A DNA stretch of 53,178 bases from Arsukibacterium sp. MJ3 (GCF_000987765.1 NZ_LAHP01000023.1:1-53178); one strand, 5' to 3'; numbered from the stretch's first letter, positions 24,266 to 32,737 are shown. Notes: generated by a model from the sequence alone, not told the origin. Numbers and translations are program-made.

Positions 24266-27016
24266 ATGAAAAACCGACCCGGCGATGACCCCGAGGTTAC
24301 CGCATCGACCCAACAAGATGGTGACGCTGCGACAGACCTCAAATGGTATTCACTCGCCCAGGAAGATGTTCTCAGAGTTGTGGGCACTGGTCTGGATGGC
24401 CTGAGTACTGATGAAGCCGCGGACCGGCTTCGCAGAACCGGGCCAAACCGGCTGCCGGAAGCTGCACCCGACGGGCCGCTGCGCCGGTTTGTCAGGCAAT
24501 TCCGCAATGTTCTGATCTATGTGCTGCTGGCGGCAGCCGGGGTTACGGCCGCGCTTGGTCATCTGGTCGATACCGGCGTGATTCTGGCGGTCGTGCTGGT
24601 TAACGCAGTAATCGGCTTCGTGCAAGAAGGCCGCGCCGAACAGGCGCTGTCGGCGATCCGCGATATGCTGGCACCGGACGCGCGCGTCCTGCGTGACGGA
24701 CGCCGGGCAACGGTGCCTGCCGAGGAACTGGTACCGGGAGACATCGTGTTTCTGGACGCAGGCGACAAGGTGCCCGCCGATCTTCGGCTGGTCGCAGCCA
24801 AAGGCCTGCGCGTGCAGGAAGCGGTGCTCACCGGCGAATCCGTCCCGACCGACAAAGAGATAGATTCCGTCGCCGCCGATGCACCTGTCGGCGACCGCCA
24901 CTCAATGGCTTTTAGCGGCACACTGGTCGCCGCAGGCACCGGGCGAGGCGTTGTTGTGGCAACAGGAGCGGCGACCGAAATTGGGCGAATTAGCGGGCTT
25001 CTTACCAGCGTCGAGACAACAACCACGCCGCTTCTGTTGCAGATGGAGGTCTTCGCCCGCCGCATTACCGGCGTTATCCTCGTGTTGGCCGCGATTATTC
25101 TTGCTTTTGGCTATGTCGTGGCTGAAATGGGCTTTGCCGAGATATTCATCGCCGTGGTCGGCCTGTCGGTAGCGGCAATCCCCGAGGGCCTGCCGGCCAT
25201 CATGACCGTGACACTCGCCATCGGCGTGCAGGCGATGGCACGGCGCAACGCGATCGTGCGCCGTCTTCCCGCGATAGAGGCCCTAGGCTCGGTTTCAGTC
25301 ATCTGCACGGACAAGACCGGCACGCTCACCCGCAACGAGATGACGGTGACTACGGTGGTCACCGCACAGCGGCGCTTTGCCGTGACCGGGGTGGGGTATG
25401 CGCCCCATGGCACCATCATATTTGACACACAGGAGGTCGGCCCTGGCACTCACCCGCTCCTGCGCGACCTCGCCCTTGGTGCCATGCTTTGCAACGACGC
25501 CGAACTGGCGCAAACAGACTCCGGCTGGACCGTCCAAGGCGATCCAATGGAGGGCGCGCTGGTCGCCTTTGCCTGCAAGGCAGGGCTGATGGCGGGTGAT
25601 ATCCGCCACGCTAATCCGCAGACCGACGCTATCCCCTTCGACGCGCAGCACCGCTTCATGGCGACATTGCACCATGATCAACACGGCGCAGCGACGATTC
25701 ATGTAAAAGGTGCGCCCGAGCGTATTTTAGCCATGTGTATCTACCAGCACGCAGAAGAGGACGGGATTGGTCCGCTGGATGCGGAATACTGGCAGCGTGC
25801 AGCGTCCGAGATCGCCGCCCAGGGTCAGCGTGTTCTGGCCATCGCTACAAGAAGTGGGCCAGAGGGCGCGCGTAAGCTAACTTTCGACGATGTAGAAGGT
25901 GGCCTGACGCTTCTGGGGCTAGTCGGGCTGATTGACCCGCCGCGTGAGGAGGCTATCGTTGCGGTGGCCGAATGCCAGGCAGCGAGTATCCGCGTCAAGA
26001 TGATTACCGGCGATCATGCGGGCACGGCCCTAGCCATCGCTCGGCAACTGGGGCTTGAGAACACCGAAGAGGTGCTAGAAGGCGGGCAGATCGACGGGCT
26101 GGGCGCCACAGAACTTATGGAGCGCGCTACTCGCATAGACGTTTTCGCGCGCACCAGTCCCGAAAACAAGCTGCGTCTGGTCGAAGCATTGCAGGCCAGC
26201 GGACTTGTTGTGGCGATGACCGGCGACGGGGTGAACGACGCACCTTCGCTGAAACGTGCGGATATAGGCATAGCAATGGGGCGAACCGGAACCGAGGTCG
26301 CAAAGGAGGCAGCCGATATCGTACTGGCCGACGACAATTTTGCCACCATTACCGCCGCCGTCCGAGCCGGCCGCACCGTCTACGATAACCTGCAAAAGGC
26401 CATTGTGTTTCTTCTGCCGGTAAATGGCGGCGAAGCGCTAGCGCTGATCGCCGCTCTCCTTCTGGGCCTGACACTGCCGATCACGCCGGTGCAGATCCTC
26501 TGGGTAAACATGGTCAGTTCGGTGGTTTTAGCCATGGCGCTTGCCTTCGAAGGTCCGGAGCCCGGCATCATGCGCCGCCCGCCACGCCCGGCCTCCGAGT
26601 CAATCCTGTCGCGCTTCGTTATATGGCGCGTAGCCTTCGTGTCAATTCTGTTCTGCGCGGGCATCTTTGGGATGTTTATCTGGGCGCAGCAGCAAGGCGC
26701 AGGAACCGAGGAAGCGCGCACTATCGCGGTCAACACTCTGGTGGTGATGGAGATATTCTATCTCTTCTCTGTACGTTTTCTGAACAGCACCTCACTGTCA
26801 CTCAAAGCCTTGCTGGGAACGCGGCCCGTGCTTATCGCCATTGCTGTGGTCACCGCGCTGCAATTTCTTTTCACATACGCACCCTTCATGGAAGCCTTCT
26901 TCGATACTCGGCCGCTGAGCCTAGCGCAGGGCCTAACGGTGATTGCAGTCGGGCCGGTGCTACTTGTGATTCTTGAAATCGAAAAGCGTATCTTACTTCA
27001 TCGAAGAAAACACTAA
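24266..27016 (+). CDS. P-type cation-transporting ATPase (P2-like)
   Basis: A 916-residue pump. The N-terminal cation-ATPase domain is followed by M1-M2, the actuator domain with TGES (189-192), PEGLP in M4 (306-310), the phosphorylation site CTDKTGTLT (Asp349), KGAPE in the nucleotide domain, MITGDH and MTGDGVNDAPSLK, and six C-terminal helices. The plan is that of PMR1/SERCA-like pumps. M6 reads QILWVNMVSS, lacking the Asp of calcium pumps, so the ion is uncertain (Na, K, Mg or Ca). GGAG stands eight bases before the ATG. The gene is GC-rich and looks alphaproteobacterial, different from the rest of the window and also from gltS. An AT-rich 296-bp gap separates them. Confidence 0.9.
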   Translation: MKNRPGDDPEVTASTQQDGDAATDLKWYSLAQEDVLRVVGTGLDGLSTDEAADRLRRTGPNRLPEAAPDGPLRRFVRQFRNVLIYVLLAAAGVTAALGHLVDTGVILAVVLVNAVIGFVQEGRAEQALSAIRDMLAPDARVLRDGRRATVPAEELVPGDIVFLDAGDKVPADLRLVAAKGLRVQEAVLTGESVPTDKEIDSVAADAPVGDRHSMAFSGTLVAAGTGRGVVVATGAATEIGRISGLLTSVETTTTPLLLQMEVFARRITGVILVLAAIILAFGYVVAEMGFAEIFIAVVGLSVAAIPEGLPAIMTVTLAIGVQAMARRNAIVRRLPAIEALGSVSVICTDKTGTLTRNEMTVTTVVTAQRRFAVTGVGYAPHGTIIFDTQEVGPGTHPLLRDLALGAMLCNDAELAQTDSGWTVQGDPMEGALVAFACKAGLMAGDIRHANPQTDAIPFDAQHRFMATLHHDQHGAATIHVKGAPERILAMCIYQHAEEDGIGPLDAEYWQRAASEIAAQGQRVLAIATRSGPEGARKLTFDDVEGGLTLLGLVGLIDPPREEAIVAVAECQAASIRVKMITGDHAGTALAIARQLGLENTEEVLEGGQIDGLGATELMERATRIDVFARTSPENKLRLVEALQASGLVVAMTGDGVNDAPSLKRADIGIAMGRTGTEVAKEAADIVLADDNFATITAAVRAGRTVYDNLQKAIVFLLPVNGGEALALIAALLLGLTLPITPVQILWVNMVSSVVLAMALAFEGPEPGIMRRPPRPASESILSRFVIWRVAFVSILFCAGIFGMFIWAQQQGAGTEEARTIAVNTLVVMEIFYLFSVRFLNSTSLSLKALLGTRPVLIAIAVVTALQFLFTYAPFMEAFFDTRPLSLAQGLTVIAVGPVLLVILEIEKRILLHRRKH

Positions 27017-27225
27017 CAGGAGCAGGTCTTGACCCCAATGCCATGCTGCTTTTTATACTATTACGAATATCGCTCAGTAAAGCCGGGTTAATTTCAACGC
27101 TAAATAATTGCTGATATGCTCTGGCACACCCGCCAAATAAACCCGGGGAAGTCTTGCCATACCAGAGCCGTAGTGTTGTGAAGGCGCAGGTTGAGCATAG
27201 ACAATTTAATTCTGTTCTGCCCCCC
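27017..27225. other. Intergenic debris between the ATPase gene and the tlpA-like fragment
   Basis: No gene is visible. Almost all of this stretch is a decayed RAYT element described separately. Nothing in it looks like a terminator for the ATPase gene. Confidence 0.6.
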
Positions 27226-27226
27226 T
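27028..27226 (-). mobile_element. Internally deleted RAYT element, copy 1
   Basis: On the minus strand the ATG at 27160 opens MARLPRVYLAGVPEHI, the classic RAYT N-terminus, and then runs out of frame into sequence that encodes EINPALLSDIRNSIKSSMALG, the family's C-terminal helix. The catalytic centre has been deleted. The element ends look like TTAATTCTGTTCTG (27206-27219) and the GGTCTTGACCCC end near 27035. Bases 27116-27219 match 28711-28814 at 101 of 104 positions. Confidence 0.7.
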
Positions 27227-27381
27227 TTTATTAACATTAAACCAGCAATTAAGATCAGTAATAAAGCATTCGACGCGCTATCTTTTTATTGTTTATCGCC
27301 ATTTTTCGCTATCAAAGAGGTGACAGTAAAACCAATAATGACACTGATTAAAGCCAATGGGCCAATGTTAACCGCTAACAT
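27226..27381 (-). pseudogene. Truncated TlpA/Lgt-like membrane protein gene
   Basis: The start overlaps the stop of dsbG as TAATG. Translation gives MLAVNIGPLALISVIIGF and TVTSLIAKNGDKQ, then a TAA at 27286-27288. Reading on in the same frame gives KDSASNALLLILIAGLMLIK before the RAYT debris begins. This resembles the N-terminal membrane part of TlpA-family disulfide reductases that have an Lgt-like anchor. The thioredoxin domain is absent. The most likely history is a dsbG-tlpA operon whose second gene was cut when foreign or mobile DNA arrived. Alternatively the 31-codon frame is a real short membrane protein. Confidence 0.5.
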
Positions 27382-28142
27382 TATTTACCTAGCATTTTAT
27401 TAAGTGCTTCTGGTCTTGGTAAACCTTGAGTACTCACTACTTCGCCGTTTTCATCTTTATAAAAGCTACTGGGGGTTGCTGAATAACCTAACTCTTGAAG
27501 TAGCTGGGTATTAGCATTAACGCCAGCATTACCGTTTTTAATCGCTTTCTGGTCTTGTTCGATGCCACCATCCCCTAACATTTTATGATGCTGTAATAGT
27601 GCCTGAACAGGATCAGCCGCACCTAAAATGTTTGCCGCTTGTGATGGGCTATCTTGACGGATAATACCAACCATAATATGGCGTAATTGCACAGTACCCG
27701 CAGCAATTTCTGCAGCAGCTGCTGCACGCAATTTATGGCAATAAGGACAGTTAGGATCGGTAAAAGTATAAATAATCCGTGGTGCACTAGCTTTACCATC
27801 GGCTACCCAGTTTGAATCACTTAAACGCTGCCACGCTTTATCGTTGGCAGGGCCAGTGATAAGACGCTGTATTGCCTCAGCACCTAAATCATTGCCTTGA
27901 GCATCAATTAAATTGCCAATCATTGCATGCTTTTTATCTGGCGTTAAGTACACGCTTACCGCACGGCCATTAATAGTAACAGCGTAACCGGTTAAGCCGG
28001 CTTTTGTTTTAAAAGTATCGACAACTTCAACACCTTGTTGCTCTAAAAACGTTATCACTTCTGGCGTTTTTTCTTGTGCATAGGCAAAGCTGCATAAGGC
28101 TGCAGTTAATCCGATTATTGCGATGTGACGAGAAAACTTCAT
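27381..28142 (-). CDS. dsbG: Periplasmic disulfide isomerase DsbG
   Basis: A 253-residue DsbC/DsbG-family protein with a signal peptide cut after SFAYA. The N-terminal dimerisation domain (about 25-85) leads to a thioredoxin domain with CPYC at 132-135 in TDPNCPYCHKL and the cis-Pro region YSATPSSFY. It rearranges or protects cysteines of periplasmic proteins, kept reduced by DsbD-type partners. The presence of CPYC and the segment KASAPRIIYTFTDPNC favour DsbG over DsbC. It is followed by a truncated TlpA-like gene and sits between two direct 104-bp RAYT repeats, so it could be lost by recombination. No obvious local regulator. Confidence 0.88.
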   Translation of the reverse strand: MKFSRHIAIIGLTAALCSFAYAQEKTPEVITFLEQQGVEVVDTFKTKAGLTGYAVTINGRAVSVYLTPDKKHAMIGNLIDAQGNDLGAEAIQRLITGPANDKAWQRLSDSNWVADGKASAPRIIYTFTDPNCPYCHKLRAAAAAEIAAGTVQLRHIMVGIIRQDSPSQAANILGAADPVQALLQHHKMLGDGGIEQDQKAIKNGNAGVNANTQLLQELGYSATPSSFYKDENGEVVSTQGLPRPEALNKMLGK

Positions 28143-28588
28143 TCAACTACTCTCCAATTTAATACACGGCTTACACTATAATATTAATGTTATGTCACCT
28201 TAATTGGCAGTAGAACGGATTTAGCCGGAATATATTTCAACTAAATGAAACTTTATTAATTAGCAACTGCGCAACTGCTGAATGATGTATCCAATCATAA
28301 ACACAGCATTAAACACTTGAACTACATCATCAGGATTTTCAGCTCCATGTAAATTAATTTAGTAGAGCAGTCTGATATATGATTTTTAGTTTTTAAAGCT
28401 ATGAATTTTTAGCATCATCTGACCGGCGGCTTAGAGCGTGAAGCAGCCGTTAAAGACCGTCAATTTTTAAATAAGCCAAGGTCTACTTTGCTTTAAAAGC
28501 GGACATTGCTAACTATTCTTTAATTGACTTTAGCTGCATTAATGCAAAAACTAGGCTTAGTCCAAGGTTTTTATTAACAATTGGATCT
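28143..28588. other. Intergenic stretch upstream of dsbG
   Basis: No gene is visible. It should contain the dsbG promoter near 28145-28260, where the sequence is AT-rich. Farther out it carries the second copy of the 57-bp repeat (28523-28579), preceded by AGCGTGAAGCAGCC-like sequence that reads as decayed DNA. Confidence 0.6.
28523..28579. repeat. 57-bp repeat, copy 2
   Basis: Matches 21608-21664 at 56 of 57 positions, same orientation. Here it is followed by ATTGGATCTGCCCCCAAGG and then by a RAYT remnant, so the repeat abuts an element end. Confidence 0.85.
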
Positions 28589-28815
28589 GCCCCCAAGGCT
28601 ATAAATATGCACCTGCTAATACCAGCCTATTCCTTTAGCCAGTTCGCATAGGCGGCAAAATCTTCGCCGCAGGCAAAGCATAGCTGCCGGTTATTACCAC
28701 GCTGAATGCTATGCTCTGGCACACCCGCCAAATGAACCCGGGGAAGTCTTGCCATACCAGAGCCGTAGTGTTGTGAAGGCGCAGGTTAAGCATAGACAGT
28801 TTAATTCTGTTCTGA
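28589..28815 (-). mobile_element. Internally deleted RAYT element, copy 2
   Basis: On the minus strand the ATG at 28755 opens MARLPRVHLAGVPEHSIQRG, continues NNRQLCFACGEDFAAYANWLKE and stops. The QRGNNRQ block is the family's hallmark. About 43 residues survive; the catalytic His-hydrophobic-His and Tyr parts are gone. The ends are TTAATTCTGTTCTG (28801-28814) and CTGCCCCCAAGG near 28600. Direct-repeat partner of the remnant at 27.1 kb. Confidence 0.75.
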
Positions 28816-28865
28816 CTTCCTTTTATTGCTGACCCCTCTCATTATTAATAAATAGTGCATCACAA

Positions 28866-29309
28866 TTATTCCGCTTTAACCGTCGCCTGCCAGTTCACTG
28901 CCTGCCATTTGCCGTTATTGCGAATAAAAGTACCGCTGTTTAAAAAGCGCAGGGTTTTAGTATCGGAGGTGCCTACCAGAGTAAAGGCGACGACAGCGGT
29001 GTCACCATATTGCAGAATTTGAACATCTTCACTACTGTAGCGCATGTCAATATCATCAGCAGAAAGTTCGCCACGGCTATTTACGGATTGCATTAAAAAC
29101 GTTTTACCAAAGCGGCTACCGTTTGAGCTGGTGTAAATAAGCTCATCAGCCCAATATTTATTATGTATAGCTGGGTCGTTCCGAGTGGCACCGTCTAAAA
29201 ACTCACCCAATAAGGCGGTAAGTTCGGCTTTATCGTCAGCGATAGCAAAAGTTGGGGTAAATAGCGCCGGGGTAAGTAATAGCGTGGCAAGTAGTAAGCT
29301 GGTTTTCAT
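28866..29309 (-). CDS. Exported NTF2-like (SnoaL/DUF4440-type) protein
   Basis: A 147-residue protein with a signal peptide cut after PTFAIA. The mature part is a nuclear-transport-factor-2-like fold: an N-terminal helix (KAELTALLGEFLDGA), AIHNKYWADELIYTSSNG and a C-terminal strand pair ending NNGKWQAVNWQAT. Such secreted proteins are usually of unknown function. The start is the ATG that gives a normal signal peptide. It stands alone, with RAYT debris on its right-hand downstream side and 255 bp without a gene upstream. Base use agrees with the native chromosome, so the foreign region has ended here. Confidence 0.75.
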   Translation of the reverse strand: MKTSLLLATLLLTPALFTPTFAIADDKAELTALLGEFLDGATRNDPAIHNKYWADELIYTSSNGSRFGKTFLMQSVNSRGELSADDIDMRYSSEDVQILQYGDTAVVAFTLVGTSDTKTLRFLNSGTFIRNNGKWQAVNWQATVKAE

Positions 29310-29564
29310 GCAAAGTTCCCTGTTAAATGTCCCGTTTTTACAGTTAAGCTACCACACAATTTTGAAATATACCTAAATTTTGATAGTGACAACTATGCAA
29401 AGACAGGATGACTGCGAATGCTTACTGCAGCGCTCACAAAGATTACATCCCAGTACCTTTTACCTGCGAGGCATCAATGCCGCTAATACCCGTGCACATT
29501 AACCTTAGGGCCTCTTAGAATTTACGCTAAATTTTTACGTTATAATCCAACAACAGCAAGCAGC

Positions 29565-30323
29565 TTACATGCTAATGCCGCCGTCGATTTCTACTACACG
29601 GCCGGTGAAAAAGTCATTTTCAAATATGTATTTGGCGGTATGGGCAATTTCGCTGGCCTCACCTAAACGACCTACTGGCTTCATTTTTTCCAAGCGGTCA
29701 CGGGCTTCTGGCTTCATTGCGTCGGTCATGGCGGTGCGAATAACACCTGGCGCGATAGCACCAACCCGAATACCGTAACGGCCAAGCTCACGCGCCCAGG
29801 TGACTGTCATGGCCACCACACCGGCTTTTGAGGCGGCGTAGTTGGTTTGGCCCATGTTACCGCTACGAGCTACGCTCGACATATTAATAATAACGCCCTT
29901 AATGCCGCGCTTAACCATCACTGCGGCGGCTTCACGGCCACATAAAAACACCCCGGTCAGGTTCACGTCAATTACCGATTGGAACTGTGCCAGTGACATT
30001 TTACTGACCAGCTCACCGTCTTTGTATTTCAGCAGCAGGCCATCTCGCAAAATGCCGGCGTTGTTTATCAGGCCGTCGATGCCGTTAAAATCGCTGTCGA
30101 TTTGGCTAAAGGTTGCTTCAACCTGCGCTTCGTCTGCCACGTTGGCGCTATACGTATGCACGGTGGTATTGGCCGAAAGCTCGGCTTTAGCCGCCGCTAA
30201 CTGGTCGGCATTCATATCAATTAAGGCCAGTTTGGCGCCCTCATTAGCACACATGCGTGCCATTTCGAGGCCTAAGCCTTGTGCACCGCCGGTAATAACG
30301 ATGGTTTTGTTATGCAGCTTCAT
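29565..30323 (-). CDS. Short-chain dehydrogenase/reductase of the branched-chain catabolic locus
   Basis: A 252-residue classical SDR. TGGAQGLGLEMAR is the NAD(P) loop, NNAG follows, and the catalytic Ser-Tyr-Lys set is in INMSSVARSG and YAASKAG. The closing FFTGRVVEIDGG is typical of FabG-like reductases. In this setting, at the end of the leftward valine arm, a role on a 3-hydroxyacyl-CoA (for example in isoleucine breakdown) is likely but is inference. GGAGAACC stands upstream of the ATG. A 354-bp gap holding two hairpin repeats separates it from mmsB, so its expression may be partly uncoupled from the genes before it. Confidence 0.85.
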   Translation of the reverse strand: MKLHNKTIVITGGAQGLGLEMARMCANEGAKLALIDMNADQLAAAKAELSANTTVHTYSANVADEAQVEATFSQIDSDFNGIDGLINNAGILRDGLLLKYKDGELVSKMSLAQFQSVIDVNLTGVFLCGREAAAVMVKRGIKGVIINMSSVARSGNMGQTNYAASKAGVVAMTVTWARELGRYGIRVGAIAPGVIRTAMTDAMKPEARDRLEKMKPVGRLGEASEIAHTAKYIFENDFFTGRVVEIDGGISM

Positions 30324-30339
30324 CTGAGGTTCTCCATAG

Positions 30340-30452
30340 AGCCTGCGCTACGAACATTTTTGCTGCGACACGCCACGAGCCTTCCCTGGGGCTCGATTCC
30401 GGCCATCCATGGCCTCCAACGGTCTAACGCAAAAAGTATCTTCGCGCAGGCT
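30340..30452 (+). repeat. Hairpin repeat type B, copy 1
   Basis: Outer arms AGCCTGCGC (30340-30348) and GCGCAGGCT (30444-30452) pair perfectly. The core reads GACACGCCACGAGCC, CCCTGGGGCTCG, then CCGGCCATCCATGGCC and CAACGGTC. The core is shared with the copies at 34.9 and 45.5 kb, while these outer arms are private to this copy. Confidence 0.75.
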
Positions 30453-30526
30453 TATCATCTTGTTTTGAACGAAGTCTGCAACTCCGCTCTGTTTAAACTC
30501 GTTTAAGTTTGACAACTGCTACAGCG

Positions 30527-30627
30527 GCTGACACGGATGTACTTTTTTGGCAGACCGTGTTTTTCATGGATGAAAAACAGGAGCCTACAAGGACGTATTT
30601 ATGGCGTGTCTGACAAAAAATGTCAGC
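30527..30627 (+). repeat. Hairpin repeat type A, copy 1
   Basis: Outer arms GCTGACA (30527-30533) and TGTCAGC (30621-30627) and inner GCAGAC/GTCTGAC pair. The core is CGTGTTTTTCATGGATGAAA and ACAGGAGCC, ending TATGGCGTG. TTTTTCATGGATGAAAAA is itself a hairpin. Confidence 0.75.
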
Positions 30628-30677
30628 AGTGGCAGGCGATCTATCCAACTGCCACCGTTAAACTCAAACTAACCAGA

Positions 30678-31562
30678 TTACTTTTCAAACATCTTAAAAA
30701 TGCTGGAAAAATCCAGTTTGCCGTTGCCTGCCTGCTGGTGCTGCACATATAAACTATGCGCCAGTTCTCCTAACGGTGTACTGCTACTGCTCTGGTTAGC
30801 CGCTTCTAGCGCCAGGCCTAAGTCTTTGGTCATTAAATCAACCATAAAGCCGCCCTGATACTCATTGCTTGATGGCACATTTGGCATAACACCCGGGCAA
30901 GGGTTGTATAATTCCAGCGTCCAGTTACGGCCCGAGCTTTTCAGCATAATATCTGAGAGTATTTTTGGATCTAAGCCATTATTTACGCCCATTTGCAGCG
31001 CTTCAGACGTACCCGCCATCAGTATACTCAACAGCATGTTGTTGCAGATTTTTGCCACCTGCCCCGCACCAATAACGCCGGCATGAAACAGGTTTTTACC
31101 CATATCAGCAAGTACCGTTTTGGCATTGACAAAATCTGCTGCCGCGCCACCAATAATAAAGGTTAAGGTACCAGCTTTAGCACCACCTACGCCGCCTGAT
31201 ACCGGCGCATCAATAAAGGCAATACCTTGCTCAGCCAGCCCCGTACCAACCTTGCGGGCACTGTCGGCGTCAATGGTAGAGCAATCGATTACCAATGCTT
31301 GTTTGCTAATCGCACCAGCAATGCCTTGCTCACCTAAATAAAGCGCCAGTACATGCTTACCCGCAGGCAGCATAGAGATAACATAATCAGCACCCGCCAC
31401 CGCTTCTTTAGCCGAATTGGCTACCTTAGCACCTTCTGCTGCTACCTGTGCAAGCGCTGCCGCTGATAAATCAAAGGCGATAACGTCATGGCCGGCTTTC
31501 ACTAAATTAATGGCCATCGGGCCACCCATATTTCCTAAACCAATAAATGCAACTTTAGCCAT
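30678..31562 (-). CDS. mmsB: 3-Hydroxyisobutyrate dehydrogenase
   Basis: A 294-residue beta-hydroxyacid dehydrogenase that oxidises 3-hydroxyisobutyrate to methylmalonate semialdehyde, the substrate of MmsA, in valine breakdown. FIGLGNMGGPMAINLVKAGH is the NAD loop, DAPVSGGVGGAKAGTL the substrate-binding block, and GAGQVAKICNNMLL carries the catalytic Lys. The segment SGRNWTLELYNPCPGVMPN is typical of true HIBADH rather than GarR. It follows the hydrolase gene by 29 bp in the leftward operon. A second, less specific homologue is encoded at 48755-49636. Confidence 0.93.
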   Translation of the reverse strand: MAKVAFIGLGNMGGPMAINLVKAGHDVIAFDLSAAALAQVAAEGAKVANSAKEAVAGADYVISMLPAGKHVLALYLGEQGIAGAISKQALVIDCSTIDADSARKVGTGLAEQGIAFIDAPVSGGVGGAKAGTLTFIIGGAAADFVNAKTVLADMGKNLFHAGVIGAGQVAKICNNMLLSILMAGTSEALQMGVNNGLDPKILSDIMLKSSGRNWTLELYNPCPGVMPNVPSSNEYQGGFMVDLMTKDLGLALEAANQSSSSTPLGELAHSLYVQHQQAGNGKLDFSSIFKMFEK

Positions 31563-31591
31563 TATAAATTCCTTGCCGTTGTCTTTATAAA

Positions 31592-32737
31592 TTAATTATC
31601 TAACCGGCCTATGTCTTTTAATGGATGTTCATCATCCGGCCAGGGTGAGCTAAACAGTAAGTCAATAACCTCAGCGGGCACCTCGGCTACAGTCGGGTAT
31701 TGCCATTTCGGTGTTAAGTCTTTATCAATTAACAAGGCGCGCACACCTTCCTGAAACTCGCCTAATTGGCCACACTGCACGCTGATACCCAACTCTAAGC
31801 GGAAACTGTCAGCCAGAATTTTGCTTTGGCCAAGCTGCATCAACTTAAACACAATATGCGCAGTAATAGGGCTGCCATAAGCCAGTGACTGTTTAGCTTT
31901 AACCAGCCATTTGTCATCGCCGTCTATCGCATTAATGGCACTGATAATATCTGGCATACTACTAATATTGGCCAACGCAGTAATGGCGCGCTGATGCGGT
32001 CGAATTTGACTTAATGGCATCTTGTTGCGGCACGCCTCTTCAGCACCACGCAGCGTATCTGACAACTTTTGATGATTAAGCGCAATGGTCTCGCCCCACT
32101 TCACTGTTAACAGCTTATCTAACAGGGCCGCTTTTTCTTCATGCAGTAAAAAATGATCAGCCAAATGAATAAATTTAGCATCGGCGGCGTTAATTGAAGC
32201 ACCGGTTAAGCCCAAAAATATACCGCAGCCTGCCGGCATACGATTTAAAAACCAGCTGGCACCAACGTCAGGGTACAAACCAATAGCCATCTCGGGCATG
32301 GCGATGCGGCTAGTGGCCGTTACAACCCGGTGCGATGCACCAGCCATTAACCCTAAACCGCCGCCCATAACGATACCGTTACCCCATACCAACACCGGTT
32401 TGTCGAAGGTATGGATCAGGTAATCAAGGCGGTATTCTTTAGTAAAAAACTCTTCAACATACGGGTGATAGTAATCCGGGCTTTCTTTCATTGCCTGGTA
32501 TAAGTCCCGAATATCGCCGCCAGCACAAAACGCTTTATCACCCGCCCCTTGTAGCAATACCATAGCAATGGTTGGGTCGTCTTTCCAAGCCTGCATTTGC
32601 GGCAATAACGACTCTACCATCGGCAAACTTAAGGCATTTAATGACTTTTCAGAGTTAAGGGTAGCAACCGCAATTTTTTTGCCGTTGTCAGCCGTAAGTT
32701 CCTGATATAACACTACGTCTGTGCTCATGCTTATCAC
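31592..32737 (-). CDS. 3-Hydroxyisobutyryl-CoA hydrolase
   Basis: A 381-residue crotonase-fold hydrolase releasing CoA from 3-hydroxyisobutyryl-CoA in valine breakdown. Its length exceeds simple hydratases by about 110 residues, as in HIBCH. FCAGGDIRDLY and GNGIVMGGGLGLMAGASHRV form the oxyanion hole, and MPEMAIGLYPDVGASWFLNR is the diagnostic HIBCH block with its catalytic Glu and Asp. The GTG start overlaps the previous stop (GTGA); an ATG three codons later (32728) with GGGTGA upstream is equally possible. Neighbours encode the steps before and after it. Confidence 0.9.
   Translation of the reverse strand: MISMSTDVVLYQELTADNGKKIAVATLNSEKSLNALSLPMVESLLPQMQAWKDDPTIAMVLLQGAGDKAFCAGGDIRDLYQAMKESPDYYHPYVEEFFTKEYRLDYLIHTFDKPVLVWGNGIVMGGGLGLMAGASHRVVTATSRIAMPEMAIGLYPDVGASWFLNRMPAGCGIFLGLTGASINAADAKFIHLADHFLLHEEKAALLDKLLTVKWGETIALNHQKLSDTLRGAEEACRNKMPLSQIRPHQRAITALANISSMPDIISAINAIDGDDKWLVKAKQSLAYGSPITAHIVFKLMQLGQSKILADSFRLELGISVQCGQLGEFQEGVRALLIDKDLTPKWQYPTVAEVPAEVIDLLFSSPWPDDEHPLKDIGRLDN

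Larger units (their letters stand above)
30324..30677. other. 354-bp gap with two hairpin repeats
   Basis: Lies between co-directional mmsB and the SDR gene. It contains a type B copy (30340-30452) and a type A copy (30527-30627). No gene is visible. Confidence 0.7.

Noticed and set aside
24201..24287. A 28-codon upstream frame (starting MPKNTSRKVY) overlapping the ATPase start
   Set aside because: No ribosome site and no known leader-peptide feature; the overlap may be accidental.
24350..26736. Many frames over 100 codons overlapping the P-type ATPase gene
   Set aside because: Arg/Ser/Pro-rich translations without motifs; typical shadow frames of a GC-rich gene.
27191..27403. A 70-codon plus-strand frame over the dsbG 3' end
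   Set aside because: It is the complement of the tlpA-like fragment and element end, with no ribosome site.
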